Positions 11,814 to 13,574 of a stretch of 13,574 nt of DNA are shown in pieces. Both the position numbers and the translations under genes were made by a program. This DNA comes from JAFALX01 sp050734185 (lineage in GTDB: Bacteria > Chloroflexota > Dormibacteria > Aeolococcales > Aeolococcaceae). Where the stretch lies: positions 1 through 13,574 of the forward strand of contig JBOHUE010000176.1 of the NCBI GenBank assembly GCA_050734185.1, read 5' to 3'. The first letter of the stretch is position 1, and every line of letters starts with the position of its first letter. The notes beneath the pieces were generated by a model. That model was not told the DNA's origin and did no database searches. It saw only the letters and a list, made by a program, of their open reading frames with translations.

Positions 11814-13574
11814 CCCACAGCGCCTGCAGAAACCGGTCGACCACCGCGGCGTCGCCTGCCTGGTCGACGGTGCCGGTATCGTCTGATAGGACCACGTCGC
11901 CGGCCGTTCGCACATCGAACAGGTCGCGGAGTGACTCCGGGATGAACCGGGTGAGCTGCGCGTACGTGTGGGCGTCGTCGAGGCGCCGCGGTCGCCGGTA
12001 GTAGCGAAGCGGGAAGTACACCTCGAGCTGATCGCGCGCACGAGTCATCGCGACGTACAACAGGCGGCGCTCCTCCTCGATGCTGCCGGCGTCGCCGGTG
12101 GCCATGTCCGACGGAATCATGCCGTCGGCGGCGTGGATGATCCGCACCGCGTCCCACTCGCCGCCCTTGGCGGAGTGGATCGTCGACAGGATCAGGTAGT
12201 CCTCGTCGAGCAGCGGGTCGCCGGCGAGGTCAGAGGTGGCACTCGGAGGATCCAGTGCCAGGTCTGTCAGAAACGCGGTGCGCGACGGGCTGGCTGCCGC
12301 CACGACCTCGAGCTGCTCGATATCGCGCAGCCGCACCTCTGCGTTGCCGTAGAGGCGTGCGAACACCGGCTCGCAGAAGTGCCGCACACGCTCGATCTGC
12401 GCGGCCGCCGGCAGCGGATCCCGCTCGTCGGTGAGCTGGTCGAGCAGCAGCCGCAGCGCCGCCAGCGGCCCGCGAGCGCTCTCCGGGACGTCCGGCTCGT
12501 CGTCAATCAGGTTGCGCAGCGGGGATCGCGAGCTGCCGCCCGTGTTCACGCCGATGGTGGCCAGGACTCGTGCGGCATGCGCCGGGCCGATACCGTCGAG
12601 CAGCTGCAGCACGCGATACCAGCTGACCGCGTCGCGGGGATTGTCGAGCACGCGCAGGATCGCGATCACGTCCTTTACGTGCGCGGCCTCGAGGAACTTG
12701 AGCCCGCCGTACTTGACGAACGGGATGTTGCGCCGGCTCAGCTCAACCTCGAGCGCATCGCTGTGGTGCGAGGTGCGGAACAGCACGGCCTGACGTCGGA
12801 GTGGCACCCCCGCCTCGCGCGAGCGCAACACGGACTCGCACACCGCGTCGCACTGCGCCGCTTCGTCGCGGCAGGTGATGAGCGCCGGCCTGGCGCCGCC
12901 CGGTCGTGACGTCGTCAGGGTCTTCTCATGGCGCTCCCTGGCGAGCGCGATCACCGCGTTGGACGCGGTGACCAGCGGCGCGGTCGAGCGGTAGTTCTGT
13001 TCCAGCACGACGACGCGCGACCCGGCAAACGTGTTCGGGAACGCAAGAATGTGCTCCACCGTCGCCGAGCGGAACGAGTAGATCGCCTGGGCGTCATCGC
13101 CGACAACGAAGATCGATGACGCGCTGCGGTGCAGCGCCATCAGGATCTGCGCCTGCGTTCCGTTGACGTCCTGATACTCGTCGACGAGCACATGGTCGAA
13201 TCGCTCGGCCACACGCGCACCTGGCGGTGACGTGAGCAGCGCATGCCAATACAGGAGGAGGTCGTCGTAGTCGAGCAGGTGGCACCCGCGCTTGCGCGTC
13301 GTGTACGCGGTGAACACGGCGGCGATCTCCTCGCGGTCATCGGCGCACCACGGATACCAACGCTCCAGGGTGTCGCGCAACGGCGCGCTCGCATTGACCG
13401 TGCGCGAGTAGATGTCGGCGAGCGTTTCCTTGCGGGCGAAGCGCTTGCGCTCGCCCGTCTTGATGAGCTCGCCGCGCACCAGGTTGAGCAGGTCGGCGGT
13501 GTCGGCCCGGTCGAGGATCGTGAAGTCGGGTTGCAGACCGACACCGCGGCCGTGGACGCGGAGCAGTTGCGCGG
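11806..13574 (-). CDS. UvrD/Rep-family superfamily 1 DNA helicase, N-terminus beyond the window
   Basis: 588 residues are visible; the frame runs open through the right edge, so the start and the Walker A motif are outside. Visible motifs in order, counted from the first visible residue, are LLDYDDLLLYWHALL (about 99-113), motif II VLVDEYQD (about 128-135), motif III VVGDDAQAIYSFR, motif IV LEQNYRST (about 190-197), motif V TIHSAKGGEWDAV (about 460) and motif VI EEERRLLYVAMTRARDQL (about 495-512). Together these show an ATP-dependent 3'-5' helicase of the UvrD/PcrA/Rep group. The GTG at 13479 is an internal valine, not the start, because helicase-like sequence continues upstream of it. Comparing motif spacing, about 90 residues are missing. 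The C-terminus is short, with no HRDC or nuclease domain visible. DNA repair or replication restart is likely; the exact role is unknown. Confidence 0.92.
   Translation of the reverse strand, partial: AQLLRVHGRGVGLQPDFTILDRADTADLLNLVRGELIKTGERKRFARKETLADIYSRTVNASAPLRDTLERWYPWCADDREEIAAVFTAYTTRKRGCHLLDYDDLLLYWHALLTSPPGARVAERFDHVLVDEYQDVNGTQAQILMALHRSASSIFVVGDDAQAIYSFRSATVEHILAFPNTFAGSRVVVLEQNYRSTAPLVTASNAVIALARERHEKTLTTSRPGGARPALITCRDEAAQCDAVCESVLRSREAGVPLRRQAVLFRTSHHSDALEVELSRRNIPFVKYGGLKFLEAAHVKDVIAILRVLDNPRDAVSWYRVLQLLDGIGPAHAARVLATIGVNTGGSSRSPLRNLIDDEPDVPESARGPLAALRLLLDQLTDERDPLPAAAQIERVRHFCEPVFARLYGNAEVRLRDIEQLEVVAAASPSRTAFLTDLALDPPSATSDLAGDPLLDEDYLILSTIHSAKGGEWDAVRIIHAADGMIPSDMATGDAGSIEEERRLLYVAMTRARDQLEVYFPLRYYRRPRRLDDAHTYAQLTRFIPESLRDLFDVRTAGDVVLSDDTGTVDQAGDAAVVDRFLQALWAG

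Noticed and set aside
1..13574. CRISPR array, tRNA, rRNA, insertion sequence or prophage
   Set aside because: No regularly spaced repeats, no transposase or integrase frame, no cloverleaf or rRNA-like stretch seen on reading.

Overview
The window is GC-rich, with G/C-biased third codon positions, several GTG and TTG starts and short intergenic gaps. Gene content (an ECF sigma factor with a fused SnoaL domain, an XRE/NB-ARC/TPR regulator, DUF3054, MlaB-like STAS) suggests a high-GC actinobacterium, perhaps a deep lineage such as Thermoleophilia. That placement is inferred from gene content only. I see no rRNA, tRNA, CRISPR array, insertion sequence or phage gene, and no gene-free stretch above about 180 bases.

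Region 1 (1-5137) is regulatory and stress or redox-like. A truncated VOC (glyoxalase-fold) gene on the minus strand is divergent from an ECF sigma factor. Between them lie an ECF41-like promoter motif facing the VOC gene and a perfect 10-bp inverted repeat. The sigma gene is convergent with, and overlaps by 21 bp, a 787-residue XRE/NB-ARC/TPR regulator. That regulator is divergent from a translationally coupled pair: a SnoaL-like ester cyclase and an NmrA-type NAD(P)-binding protein.

Region 2 (5143-6080) holds an MlaB-like STAS protein divergent from a PhnB-like VOC protein. Their shared upstream region has another perfect inverted repeat.

Region 3 (6088-9275) is the most unusual part. It is a tightly packed minus-strand operon of three paralogous CooC/MinD-type P-loop ATPases (overlap 4 bp, then gap 4 bp), probably continuing into a YihY/BrkB membrane protein. 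Only the middle ATPase keeps the cysteine motif expected of a CooC-type metallochaperone; the outer two share a different motif in the matching region. No metalloenzyme client is visible. A TTGACA-containing promoter lies before the first ATPase.

Region 4 (9346-11802) runs on the plus strand: a YCII-like protein, a zinc-independent quinone oxidoreductase and a DUF3054 membrane protein form a likely operon, followed by a PDZ protein with no visible signal peptide or protease domain.

Region 5 (11806-13574) is a UvrD/Rep-family helicase on the minus strand, cut by the window end so that its Walker A motif is missing. Its stop codon and that of the PDZ gene sit inside one 19-bp palindrome.
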